NCBI GenBank assembly: GCA_027924585.1
Contig: BSBM01000179.1
Coordinates: forward strand, 15,544,501-15,608,500
Direction: 5' to 3'
DNA: 64,000 nucleotides
Source: Larix kaempferi
Taxonomy: Eukaryota > Streptophyta > Pinopsida > Pinales > Pinaceae
Within the stretch, counting starts at the first letter, position 1; each line of letters starts with the position of its first letter. Of this stretch, positions 1 to 11,409 are shown one piece after another. The translations under genes were made by a program, and so were the position numbers. The notes beneath the pieces were generated by a model, which saw nothing but the letters and a program-made list of their open reading frames with translations, ran no database searches and was not told where the DNA came from.

Positions 1-1
1 T

Positions 2-2293
2 GTGAATGAGACAGGAAAAAAGTTGAAGTGTCTTAGATCTGATAATGGAGGTGAGTACTACGGAAAGGAGTTTGAAAGTTACTGTTCATACCATGGGATT
101 CGTAGAGAGAAGACAGTCCCAGGAACACCACAGGAAAATGGTGTGTCAGAAAGGATGAACAGAATGATCATGGAGCGTGCAAGGTGTATGAGACTGCATG
201 CAGGGTTGCCCTTATAGTTTTGGGTGGATGCTGTAAATACTACTGTTTATTTAATAAACAAAGGACCTTCAAGGCCTTTGGATGGTGGTATTCCAGAGGA
301 AGCATGGACAGATAAAAAGGTAAACTACTCATTTCTGAGAACGTTTGGTTGTGAAGCATTTGTCCATATTGATAAAGAAAATAGAACAAAGCTTGAAGCT
401 AAATCCAAAAAATGTACCTTTATTGGATATGGGGTTGATGAATTTGGTTATCGTTTATGGGATTATGAAAATAACAAAATCATCAGGAGTAGAGATGTGA
501 TATTCAATGAAAAGGTCATGTATAAAGATCAGTTGCAAGGAAAGAAACAGGAAAAGGAAAACACAGAGTACATAGTGCTTGATGAAATTAAAGAAAATGA
601 AGTTTTGAAGGTGCCAGAAAATCAAGAGCAGCAGCAAGTACCTGAAACTCCTACAACTGTAAGAAGATCTACCAGGTTAAGTAGACTCCCTAAACGATAC
701 TCTCCTTCAATGTATTATTTATTGATGACTGATTCTAGTGAACCAGAATGTTATGAAGAAGCAATGCAGGTGGAAACCAGAAAGAAGTGGGAGCAAGGCA
801 TGAATGACGAGATGGACTCATTGGTAGGAAACCAGACTTGGGATTTGGTTCAGTTGCCTGCTGGTAAAAGAGCATTGCAAAACAAATGGATTTACAGGTT
901 GAAGGAAGAAGAAGGAGGTAAGAAGCGGTACAAGGACAGACTTGTTGTAAAGGGGTTTGCAGAGAAGAAAGGTATAGATTTTGATGAAATATTTTCTCCT
1001 GTTGTAAAGATGAATTCAATTAGGACTATCTTAAGTCTAGTGGAGGTAGAAGATTTGCATCTTGAACAGTTAGATGTAAAAACAGCCTTCCTCCATGGGG
1101 ATTTGGAGGAAGAAATATATATGTGGCAGCCACAAGGGTATGAGGTCAAAGGTAAGGAGGATCTGGTATGCAGGTTGAAAAAGAGCTTGTATGGCTTGAA
1201 GCAAGCTCCAAGGCAGTGGTATCTAAAGTTTGACAGGTTTATGACAGAACAAGGTCATAGTAGATGTCATTCTAACCACTGTGTTTATTTCAAGACGCTA
1301 GACAATGGAAGATATATTATCTTGTTATTGTATGTGGATGACATGCTTATTGTAGGGTCTGAAATGCAGGATATAAATGTACTCAAAAGGAAGCTAGCTA
1401 ATTCATTTGCGATGAAGGATTTGGGTGCTGCAAAGCAAATCCTTGGTATGAGAATAATGAGAGATAGGAAAAATCGCAAATTGACATTGTCTCAAAGTGA
1501 GTACATACAAAAGGTGTTGGAGAGGTTCAGAATGCAGAATGCAAAACCTGTAAGTACACCTTTGGCTAGCCATTTCAGTCTATGTAAGGAAATGTGTCCC
1601 AAGACACAAGAAGAGACAGATTATATGTCCAAGATTCCCTATCAATCAGCAGTTGGCAGCTTGATGTATGCCATGGTGTGCACAAGACCAGATATTGCAC
1701 ATGCAGTGGGAGTTGTGAGCAGATATATGAACAATCGAGGTAAAGAACATTGGAAGGTAGTACAGTGGATTCTCAGGTATTTGAGAGGTACTACCACTTA
1801 GGCATTATGTTTTGGAGGTTCAGACACTGTTCTACAGGGATATGTTGATGCAGATATGGCAGGTGACAAGGATAGCAGGAGGAGTACCACAGGGTATGTG
1901 TTTACTGTAGGTGGAACAATGGTAAGCTGGATTTTGAAACTACAGAAGGTTGTTTCACTTTCAACAACAGAAGCAGCATATGTTGCCATTACAGAGGCTA
2001 GTAAAGAGATGATTTGGTTGCAGAGGTTTATGGAGGAAGTGGGTAAGAAGCAGAAGGATAGCAGATTGTATAGTGACAGCTAGAGTGCCATTCACCTTGC
2101 AAAGAACTCAGCATTCCATTCCAGGACTAAACATATACAGCTCAAGTACCATTTCATACGCTATGTTTTGGAAGATGAACTGTTGAAGCTGGAAAAGATA
2201 CATACTAGCCAGAATCCTGCAGACATGTTCACAAAGGTAGTGACCAGAGAGAAACTAAGTTCGTGCACGGTTTCAGTTGGCCTTCTAGCATGA
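2..2293 (+). pseudogene. Copia-A pol: integrase C-terminus, RT and RNase H
   Basis: Copia polyprotein fragment that once integrated, reverse transcribed and degraded the RNA of the element. The start shows the integrase motifs SDNGGEY and ENGVSERMNR. The RT follows, with [37 protein letters not shown] and the catalytic YVDD at 1331-1342. RNase H follows, with [27 protein letters not shown] and the SAIHLAKN block. All pieces are in one frame from 2 to the TGA at 2291, broken only by three TAG codons (215, 1799, 2081). Family alignment expects Gln at 215 and 2081, so CAG to TAG transitions explain those two. The absence of frameshifts suggests a fairly young copy. Certain as to family; not functional as it stands. 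Confidence 0.93.
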
Positions 2294-2365
2294 AGGTGAA
2301 GAGGAGAAATTTTCCAAGTCCAAGTCCAGCAAGTGTAGCAGCGGTGGAGTTGCTGTGATCAATCT

Positions 2366-2378
2366 CCAAGTGGGAGAT
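2366..2378 (+). other. Polypurine tract of Copia-A
   Basis: Purine-rich stretch with AAGTGGGAGA directly before the TGTTGG that opens the LTR. It is the plus-strand priming site for reverse transcription. Confidence 0.8.
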
Positions 2379-2963
2379 TGTTGGTTGTGGAGCCAGATCT
2401 TCTAGTCTCATAGATGATATTGTATCACCCGTGTTTGTACCCCAGTTTTATATGATATGTAGGTGGACTGTACACTAACCCCAGTGGGGGGGTGTGGGGG
2501 GGCATCGCCCCCCCACGGGGTTCTAGGGGGGACCATCCCCCCTGGCTGAGGAGTCCGGGGGCAGTGCCCCCGAAGAAAATTTTTGGGGTTGTTTTCGCCA
2601 ACTGTTTTGCGGGCCCATGGTTTTGGGTATCCCATGGTATTTTCCCATTGTATTTCCCTTATAAAAGAAAGACATTGTAATACGGCTAGGGTAGAGGATG
2701 TATTAGGTTTTATGCATTTTAAAGATCTCTGAGATCAGGAGAGAGACTGTGAAACAGAGAAGAGGAAGTGCAGCGGTTGTGCTGCAGGTTGTATCCCTTC
2801 GACTTGCTGGACGGTAATAATAATAAGGACTGGTAAATTCAGTGTCGACGTAGCCCAAGTTGGGTGAACCATGATATATCTGTGTCTCTCTTGTAATGTG
2901 TATGTGTGATTATATTTGCATTTCTGTTTATTGTTATTGCTCTGCGATCCTGTTTTTCTAACA
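2379..2963 (+). repeat. 3' LTR of Copia-A (585 bp)
   Basis: Begins TGTTGG right after the polypurine tract and ends CTAACA, matching the TG...CA rule for LTRs. A TATA-like TTATAAAAG lies at 2659-2667. The end is set by the change to Copia-B sequence. The partner 5' LTR is outside the window, so the right edge rests on the terminal motif and the sequence change. Confidence 0.82.
2484..2572. repeat. Three G-run/C-run hairpins in the Copia-A LTR
   Basis: Three consecutive inverted repeats made of runs of five to seven G paired with the same number of C: GGGGGGG-CAT-CG-CCCCCCC near 2497-2516, GGGGGGACCATCCCCCC near 2526-2542, and GGGGGCAGTGCCCCC near 2557-2571. They sit upstream of the TATA-like box in U3. 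The G runs could also form quadruplexes. Confidence 0.8.
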
Positions 2964-4943
2964 GTTTTGTTTTGTGAATCCATTTGTACTAAACTAGATT
3001 TCTCCCTAGGTAGAGAGAGATACAAGATCCCATGTCTCATCTTTATGCAATGAATCATATTCTTCATCCAAGCATTCCTTCCATATCGGATCATGGAAAG
3101 CCTCTCTGAAGGAATGTGGATCATACCCCAACATCATGTTGCACCTTTCAGAGAGAAGTGGATCTGTATGACATAGTGCAATATTTGCATCTTGGTACTA
3201 AGATCTGGTTCGTCAATAGTCACATGGATCACCAGCAATGTTCCCAGCATCCTCAAGAATATTTTGATCCCATTTAGGCTTTGGATTGGGAGTAGGTGCT
3301 AGATCTGGATCTAGATTTGCTTGATCTTCATACTCAATATCAAGATATGATTCATCTTGGTCCTCTTCTTTAGAATCTGAATGTGGATCATCTGAAAAGA
3401 CACCATTAGGATCAAATGGAGTAGGAAAATCAGTTATACCTTGATCTTCAACTAGTTTTAGATCATGCAATGGATCTTCATCGAACTTGACACTTATTTC
3501 ATTGGAGCATATTTTGGTTGCAATCTCCATCAAATTGTATGCTTTTTCATCTTCTGCATATCCAAGTAGAATGCATCCACTACTTTTAGGTTGAAGTTCT
3601 TTTCTTTTGTCACAGAGGATTATGTCCCATGACTTGGATCCAAAAACCCTCAGATGAGAGACATCATGTTTGTGTCCCTTCAGTGCTTCGAATGGAGTGA
3701 CCCCATCCACAGATTTGTGGGGTAGCCTATTCTAAATGTATGTAGAACAATTCATTTCTTCTTCCCATAGATATGGTGGAATATCCCTTGCTTCAAGAAA
3801 TAAGGTAGTCATCTCTTTCAATGACCTATTCTTCCTCTAAACTACACAATTTTGTTGTGGTGTGTATGGGACAAAATGTTGCATTTGGATGCCCTCATAA
3901 GCACAAAAATATTGCAAATCCCTCTTGATGTACTCTCCTCCATTGTCTGATCTGAGTGCTTTGATCTTCTTCCCAACAATGTTCTCATCTAAGGCCTTGG
4001 AAACTTTGAAAGTTTTGAAAACCTCGAACTTATGCTCGAAAAAGTAGATCTAACAAAACCAATAGAATTCATCGATGAAGGTCAGAAGGTATCTAAATCC
4101 ATTCATAGAAGTTGTGGGAATCGGTCTTGATACATCACTATGTATCAAATCAAGTGTGGAGGAATCTCTCCTTGACTTCCGAACTTCATACTTTTGCTTT
4201 CTATGCTTACCTACCAAGCAACCTTGCAGATTCCTTGAGAGAATTTTATGTTGGGAAATCCTTCAACCATATCTTCCTTGTGCAACTGCTACAAGTAATT
4301 GAAGTTTAGATGTCTGAATATTGCATGCCAGAGTCTACTAGTCTCATTTGCATGAGTCAAGAGAGAAATTTGATGTGAGTATGGAAAAAAATAGGAGAAC
4401 TCATATGCCTTTGAGGCATGGTTTTCAAAAAAACCTCAACTATGTCAGGTCCAAAAAAACTTTATTTGGTGATCGTGTGTGTCATAAGATAAACAGATAA
4501 CAAATTTGGTACTAGAGAAGGCACATATAGAACATTGTGAACTTTCCATGCTCAATTTGTATTGTTCCCATCCCTTCAACTAGGATTTGAAAATCATCTC
4601 CCATGTGAATACTAGGACCATCAGTGAGATCTAGAGAAGAGAATGACTCTCTGGAGGAAACCATGTGGTTGGAGGCTCTAGAATCAATGAGGAATGATTG
4701 TGATTGGGAGAATCCAACCTTTAGTGCATGGCATCTCTCATGATCATCTGTCTTGGTTCCTGAATCAGTCTTCCTTGTGCCTTCCGGGAGGGCAATGTTT
4801 TGATGTTCCATAAGTTTGGCCATTTGATCTATGGTATTCTTCATGCAATAGATATCTGGATAGTTTCCTTTCTTACAATACATACACTTGGTTTTCTCAA
4901 ACTTATTTTTCTTATCCTTATTGGAGTTGGAGGATCGTTCCAA
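2964..4943 (-). pseudogene. Copia-B pol (zinc knuckle, protease, integrase, start of RT)
   Basis: Minus-strand decayed polyprotein. The knuckle at 4845-4886 reads CMYCKKGNYPDIYC, with Tyr where CCHC needs His. The protease motif FLIDSRASNHM (Asp codon 4683-4685) has Arg for the Gly of DSGAS. Integrase shows RSDNGGEY near 3940, but the usual PQQNGVAERKNR is PQQNCVV then TAG then RKNR near 3840, so the catalytic Glu codon is now a stop. The linker with VFGSKSWDI and LLGYAEDEKAYNL is open at 3213-3710. The RT start (DEEYDSLHK, ETWDLV) runs in broken frames to 2964. Antisense ORFs in this interval are shadows. Confidence 0.87.
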
Positions 4944-5938
4944 TGGACTAGAATTCTCCTTCTTGGATTCAAATTGCTTCTTTTCTTTACCTTTCTGCTT
5001 CCCTTTATCATCTCACTTTTTGACTCCCCATCCATAAGATCTTAATTTTTGGAGGCCTTCAAGGCTCCCATTTGAATCAGTTTGTCTTATTCTTGGATGA
5101 GAGATTCAATGAAGGCATCTAAAAAAGGAATTTTCCAGTTGGGGATTGACAATATCCCAGAATGGAAGGTAGAAACAAATATTGAAAATTCAAGACCAAG
5201 ATTGCTTACGATGAAGAGCACTAGCTTCTCATCCTTCTTCTCAATGCCACATTGTTTACACTACATAACCAAGGACTTGAATTTAGAAAATAAATATTGT
5301 ATGGTGTTGAAACTACTGGGTTGAAGAGAAATTAATTCATTCTCCAGAATGTGGCCTCTCAGTTCATCTTTCTTTCCAAAGAGAGACTCAAGCTTCAACC
5401 AAAGCTATATTGGTATCTTCAATCCATCAAGGTGGAAGAGAAAATATCTGGAGATGTGAATACACATAAAACCAAAAGATTCATCTAATTTGTTCAGGTA
5501 CTTTTCCTTCTCAACAGCTACCTGAGGTTCGACCTCCTTTCCCATTGTGACCTCTTACAGACTCTTGTTGCACAATACCATCTACATATCATACCTCCAA
5601 TCAAGTTAATTGAAGGGTGTCAGGATTCTTGGAGATAAGGGAGCATTCAAATTCTCCACGTGAAATTGCTGGAGCGAATACAAATTGAAACTGCTGCTAC
5701 TATTGCATTGAAAAAAATTCAAAATCCTGGAAAAACTCTAAATTTTGGAGATAAAACAATTACTGAATATACTAATCATTGCTTTATGACAATAGGCACT
5801 TTTATTTGGATCCTTCTCACCTGGATAGACTCCAAAGGATTTCTCCAATGGCTTCATTGCAATGGCACTAGGAATTGCTGTGGAAATCCAAAATCTTCTG
5901 GTGCATTACTGAAAGCAGTTGATCAACCTAATATTTCA
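4944..5938 (-). pseudogene. Copia-B gag region, degraded
   Basis: Position between the primer binding site and the CCHC knuckle marks this as the gag gene of Copia-B. The frame is broken many times. Near the knuckle a lysine- and serine-rich segment resembling the nucleocapsid linker is readable on the minus strand. I cannot follow the capsid domain with confidence, so the call rests mainly on position. Confidence 0.5.
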
Positions 5939-5941
5939 CAA

Positions 5942-5953
5942 TATCTGATACCA
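5942..5953 (-). other. Primer binding site of Copia-B
   Basis: On the minus strand the sequence is TGGTATCAGATA, matching the initiator-tRNA-Met 3' end (TGGTATCAGAGC in most plant Copia) in its first ten bases. It lies two bases from the CA that ends the 27-bp LTR remnant (5956-5982). Confidence 0.75.
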
Positions 5954-5982
5954 TATGAAATTCACAGCATATCTTAGAGCCT

Positions 5983-7940
5983 TGTTGAAGCCCCGGTTAG
6001 GAAGGGTGCTGGAATATTCTCCAAGGCTAGCAATATAGGGTGAAAACCCAATCTGAAAGGCTTCAAAAAGCTCTGCGCAAGAGTAGTTCTATCCCAAGAC
6101 TATTTGGTGTAGTTAACTCCCATGGATATAAAGGCCTATGCTGGCACTTATGGGGTTTGATCATGAAAGGATCTGTCTTCCTATGAGGGAAGATCAAAAT
6201 GATCAAACTCTAGAAAGGAATCTATCTTAAAAGAAATCTAATCTAAAGAAAGTGCTTTGTTGATATGAAGGATAACTTGATCTAAAAATTTAATAAGTCT
6301 TATCACTAGTTTAAAAGAAATGTGAAAATGGATCTTTACTAAGGCTTAAAATACAACAAGGTAATGAAAATTAAATGATGGCTATTTAAAGATTAGGCAT
6401 ATGCAAGATTATCTTGTAGCCGGTATGCTAATTGAAAAATAAACATGAATTTATTAATGTATGTTAATCATTTGCAGAAATAGATAAATGTTTTAAATAA
6501 ATAAATTCACTTAAAACATAAAGGACACATAGATCATCAATTAAGACAAATCCAAACTGTAGATCAATGTATGGATTGTTGATTGCAAAAATTAAATAGT
6601 GTTCATTGATAAACTGAAGTGAAAATCAACATTCGTCAAACAAATTTGATAAATTGACAAAAGAGGAATTAAGAGAAAACTAACTGTATTAGCTCAAAAT
6701 TGCAAGAAATTACAATCTCTTCATTAATCAGAGTATCTCCAGTCTTCTTTTGTAGATTTTTTTTCTCCCCCCCTCCACGAGACCTCTATCCTTTTAAATA
6801 ATAATTACAAAATAGTTACAAAGGATAGACTTCCCATAAAACAAGGATTACAAAATCAACTAATCTAAGAATAACCAAGGGCACTTTTCCACTTGGTCCA
6901 AACTTCTAGCAAATCATCAATATCTGGATAGTTAGCTGACTCAAGCCCCAACTGGGCATCACACATAAAGGAATCCATCTCATTCTTTGCTAACTTATGC
7001 CAAGTGCACACGAAAATATGGATCTTTCCTTCCAAGCTGGCAGGATTACTGATGAACTTGTCAACCTATAAAATACCTACGTGCTCAAGCTGTTGAAAAT
7101 GCTCTTTGACCTTTTCACATCTTCCATCAACCTGTTCAATCATTAGTTTCAGTGGACAAGACTTCTCAATGAGATCCATAGTAGAAAACTGTAACATAAC
7201 CATGATATTATCTACAGCATAGCATCTTCTCCCACAAATGGCTTGTGCCTTCTTGATTGTGTCATCAACCATGTCAGAAATGTTGTGCCAGGCATTCAAA
7301 TATGTTCTGATTCTTCTCAATTTGAAAGTATCCAGAACTAGGATGTCTTCTGGTCTGTCTTTGATATACCTCTTCCAATCAACAATGTCATCATAAGCTT
7401 TGGAGGCCTATTTCTTTTTGTCAATGTGTTGTTCGAGAATGGTAGACATTTTCTCAAAATCACTATGAGTTTCTTGAATTTCATTCAGGCAACTGAATAA
7501 CTCAGCTAAGAGTTTATGATGGTCTTCATTTACTTGATTATCCAAATCCCTGAAATCTTCCTGAGAAAACTTAGAGAAAGGAGGAGTGGCTACACTTGCA
7601 GTTGCATCCCTCAGCTATTGTTCCAATATCTCTATATTCTCCATATTTTCAAAGTTTAGGATCTGTGCATCCCGCAGTTCATCTTGAAGAGAAGTATTAT
7701 GTTCCCGCAGCTCTTTGAGCTGATTTTCATGCTGAATTCTTAATTCATGAATATGAGATTCTTGTTCCTAATTAACCTTGGATAGCTTCTCCTGAAGCTT
7801 CTTCAACTCTTCCTTTTTCATGTCAATTTATTTATTCAGTGAGGTCACTGAATCGAAGTTGGTCCAAATAACATGATTAGGAAAAGGTGCCTACAACACA
7901 CTTTGATATCTGCTTCTCTTGTTACCTTTCTTCACTACTG
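5983..7940 (-). repeat. 3' LTR of Gypsy-T (about 1958 bp)
   Basis: Homologous over its length to 18891-20929, with one obvious deletion of about 70 bp near 7860 relative to the other copy. The inner edge is set by loss of similarity after 7940; the outer edge is the TGTTGAAGCC shared with 18891. On the minus strand a TATA-like TATTTAAAAG (6791-6800) would start transcription, leaving about 1.1 kb of U3, which is largely coding for the end of the extra ORF. A C-rich run near 6767-6777 lies just downstream of the TATA-like box. Confidence 0.87.
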
Positions 7941-10526
7941 CCTTAGCTAATTTTCTATAAAAATATTCTCCAAGGGAGACCACAATATCCTCCTCACAAG
8001 CAGGTATCAACTTAGTAGAAGATCTAGCTACATCTCCTATTGAAACTAGTGGAGTCATCTGTGTAACAGTAGCACTTGGAATGGGCATGGTGATTTGAGA
8101 AGTAGGGATGGAAGAAATGGCAGAGATAGTAGAAGTGGAAGGCATAGCAGTGGGAGGTTCAAGAATGGAAGAAGTAGTCAAGGAGACAACTTCATGAAAG
8201 GAAATAGGGACAAAAGTAATTGATGGTACAAAGGTTAGAGAAGTAGTAGAAGTGATAACCTCTAAAGGTGAAGTAGGAGGAATGGTTGATGATGGTTGTA
8301 GAGAGACAGTTGGAAACTGGATCTCTGTAACTTTTGGAGGTGAAGTGGTGAGTGGAATTGACAAGGTTGGAAGTGAATAATGGATGGATATTAGTGCAGC
8401 AAATAATTGAGATATGATATATGGTGGTTGTGAGATAGATGGCTGAGTTACTAGAACTGGCCGTGAAATAACTGCAAAGGTAGTAAATATTTCAGCTAAT
8501 GTAGCTAATGGGAAAGAAATATTATCCAATGAAGTAAGAGGGAGATCACTTGAAGTAAGTGGCAGTGTGGAAATTAATGCAGCAAGGGTGGGGGTTGCTT
8601 CTAGAAAATGGTCATCAAGAATAGGGTCATCCATCGTTATGCTGTCAAGTAAATCAGTAACAGCTTGGGAGACTTATGTGACATTTTGTATAATAGGCAT
8701 AGCAGAAGAAAAAGAGCTTGTTGGAAGCCTTTCATCTTCGACATCACTGTCTTCAATATTCAAAGTAGGAATCTGAGATGCAGGAGTCTGAATTTTTTGT
8801 CTTTTGGTTTGGTTACTCACAGCAATTACTTGAGCATCACTGATTGGGTTGGCTGCAACAACCACTTAGGTATCAAGTACCGAAGTCATTTGTGCCAATT
8901 GATTTTTAAGCTGCTCAGATGTTTGAATCAATATTTTGTATTCTTCATCTGGTTTCAATTTTGGAGCATCCTCCATAAGGCCCTTACCTTTTCTTTCATC
9001 TAGATAGGTTAACATGAGTGGAGCAGTTGATTTCTGTGCTTCCTTTTCTTCCCTGTCTTTTTTGGTTTTCTCTTCCGGCTGTAACTCCATCTTCCTATAA
9101 CCCAAAACCTTAGCTTTGAGTTCTTGTTGGTACTGAAGAATGCATCTCTGTTCCTCTTTAGTTTTATCCCTCATCAGGACTTCAGAGAAGAAATTCAGTC
9201 CCTGATAAATGGAGTCATTAGGGATATCCTCATGAGCATAGTCTGTCTTCATGTGTTCTTGTTTGAAGTGAGCATCAAGGAATGCTTTGGGGTCATGCAT
9301 CCTTTTTGGAGAAAATCCCAATTTCAAAGAAGCAATCCTCTTTCCCAGTACTACAGCCCAAGTTGAAGCTGGAATGACCAAAGGCCCAAGGTTTAGGGGT
9401 AATTTATGCCATCCCCTTCTCTTAGGTCCAGTAAACTTAAGAAATACCCCATCTATGATAGTATGAAAGGATACTTCTTCAAGTAGCAACCTATCTGGGA
9501 CTACCCTTGGCAGTAAATGCACTGTGTTGCTTCCCCAAATTCTAATCTAAGAAAAATCTTCTCCCACGTACAAATCACCAAGTGTAGGGATTAAAGTTTT
9601 GGCATTGGGAGAAAAAGAAGGTGCATCTTCCCTGAATATCTGTTGATAGATGGTGTCAAAGAAATGGTCACATATATCATATAGGAAAGGAACAAAGTTG
9701 TTCTCCCACAAAGTTGAACGTAAATGTGGACTGGGGGTGATGACAAGGACCAATTCCATCCCATTGAGGGGTATTGGAATCATGAGCAGAAGATATCAAT
9801 CACATAGGCATAATAAAAGAAAAGTGGCTTCTTTGGTGTTTTCTGATCTCGCTCAATAGTTGTATTTAATTCAGATGAAAAGATTGTAGCACAAGGGAAT
9901 GACTCCCCCGTTGTAAGGACATGATGGGCCACATGTGCCCTTTCAGCTTTGAACACTGAACAGATAGGAAGACCATAAAGCCTGCAAAGCATGGCTGCCA
10001 AGAGGGAATAGGGTTCCTTGAACCATGAAACCAAGTATGAGTTATCGGCTCTGGGCATGAAAATGGATGGTTTGTTCATCCAAGACTTCACCATTTCATC
10101 AAAATTATATCTAGTCTTAGCAAAGTCTAGAAATGCAGCATCAAGTGGATGGATGGCCGGTTTAAGGGAATATGCTCTGACGAAAACCTCAGGGCGAAAG
10201 GTGGCCAATTGAGACCCTGAGCTATTGTTAAAGGAACGTTCCTTAGGGTTCACATGGTCAATAATCCATTTAACTGTGTTTGTGTAGGGGAGAATGGCAG
10301 GTCTAGCAACTATGGCATGCAACTGTGAATCCCTAATTTTCTCATAGGTAGGCCGATCACTCTGGATATCTGAAAGGTCGCCGTTATCACAAATGGGGTA
10401 AATTTTAGACCAATCAATCTGGTAGGTCTCAGAAACTTTGTCACTGGTATCAGCAAGGATGCCGAAGTTGTGGTCTTTGTTCAACAAGTATTTCTGAGCT
10501 GTTTTGGGGCGGGTGTTCCATGACAT
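6865..10526 (-). pseudogene. Extra ORF of Gypsy-T, function unknown, 3' end in LTR U3
   Basis: Minus-strand coding region after integrase, starting ATG at 10526 (MSWNTRPKTAQKYL), about 1,200 codons if stops are ignored. Residues 1-245 form a globular part rich in aromatics. After one indel near 9785 the frame runs through a part with FFSEVLMRDKTKEEQR, a Lys/Glu-rich basic stretch near 9060, a Ser/Thr/Pro-rich part (8634-7950), and a Gln/Glu/Lys-rich probable coiled coil that crosses the LTR edge at 7940 and ends at TAG 6865-6867. Stops lie at 9547, 8866, 8674, 7891, 7828 and later. No signal peptide or clear membrane segment is seen, so it is not a convincing envelope gene. A gene captured by the element is possible. 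I do not recognise the family. Confidence 0.6.
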
Positions 10527-10868
10527 GTTGAAAAAATGGAAATTTTTGATAAATAAATAAACACAAATAAAATATTTAATTCAAAAATGGAAAAAACCCG
10601 TAAACAATGAATAATAAAAAGACATAAAACCGACCTATGAGTGATGAAAACGACATAAAACAACGCTGGTAAAATATCATGGTAAAAATCTTTGCAATAG
10701 GTAAATTCTTCGAAAATGAAAATGATAAAAGAAAATAGAAAAATCAACATATTTATCGATTTTGTCGTGTAAAATATGGACCATAGGATTAAGACAGATC
10801 GAGGCTCAGATCTAACTTGCGGGATCCGGAAGAAGAGTTACGGGGGTTTATTCTTTCAAATATATACA

Positions 10869-11258
10869 TTCTTTCCGCAATCCACAATCCACAATTGCGA
10901 GTTGCGGGTTGTGAAATCGCAACTCTAAGTATTAACAAACCAAAAGTTTCTGCAATCCGCAATACACAATTGCGGGTTGCGGGTTGCAGAAAAGCAAGAC
11001 GTGAATTTATTGTTCAAACACTTTTCCACAATCTGCAATCCGCAATTGTGGGTTGCGGAAACGCAACATGCAAAACTATTTTGGGAGTCTTCCCACAATC
11101 TGCAATTGCGGGTTGCAGTTGCAAAAGACCATAATTATTGAAAAAAATTTCCACACCCGCAATGTGCATTCCGGATTGCAGAAAGAAAATGTTTCAAATT
11201 CAAAAACCAAGCTTCTGCAATCCGCATTGCGGATTGCAGATTGCGGGTTGCGGAAAGA
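10869..11258. repeat. Cluster of imperfect GCAATCC...GGATTGC palindromes
   Basis: At least six imperfect inverted repeats built from CAATCCGCAATTG and GCGGGTTGCGG-type arms, near 10876-10912, 10952-10988, 11030-11060, 11094-11118, 11157-11180 and 11216-11256. Each can fold as a hairpin centred on a short CAATTG or GCATTGC core. They lie about 350 bp before the start of the extra ORF on its strand, in the spacer after integrase. Confidence 0.8.
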
Positions 11259-11409
11259 GCTAACTTTTGGGAAAATCAAAGATTTCTGCAACTCACAAAA
11301 AACACACAAAACCAAAGGAATTTTCAAAGGGAAAATTACTAACTGAATCAGATCATGACAAAGAGACAAAAGCATGATAAGCCGAATGAAAAACCCCAAA
11401 ATGACCAAG

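Larger units (their letters stand above)
1..2963 (+). mobile_element. Copia-A, Ty1/Copia LTR retrotransposon, 5' truncated by window edge
   Basis: The window opens inside the integrase of a Ty1/Copia element. In order one sees the end of integrase, reverse transcriptase, RNase H, a polypurine tract and a 3' LTR (2379-2963). The sequence after the LTR is the RT region of a different Copia on the opposite strand (Copia-B), so Copia-A appears to have inserted into Copia-B. The other half of Copia-B and the 5' LTR would lie before the window. The first 5 bp after the LTR (GTTTT, 2964-2968) are the predicted target duplication, which cannot be checked here. Confidence 0.93.
2964..5982 (-). mobile_element. 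Copia-B, degraded minus-strand Ty1/Copia
   Basis: Reading the minus strand from 5982 down, one meets 27 bp of LTR end (5956-5982), a tRNA-iMet primer binding site (5942-5953), gag, a CCHC knuckle, protease, integrase and the first codons of RT, which stop at the Copia-A LTR. Gypsy-T begins at 5983, inside the Copia-B 5' LTR. The copy is old: knuckle, protease and integrase have each lost key residues. Confidence 0.85.

Noticed and set aside
2408-2680. Pro/Gly-rich ORFs on both strands
   Set aside because: Generated by the G-run/C-run hairpins of the Copia-A LTR.
4075-5324. Plus-strand ORFs of 60-90 codons
   Set aside because: They are antisense shadows of Copia-B integrase, protease and gag.
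6865-10526. Envelope gene of an errantivirus- or Athila-like element
   Set aside because: The position fits, but I see no signal peptide, cleavage site or transmembrane segment. The tail is a probable coiled coil.
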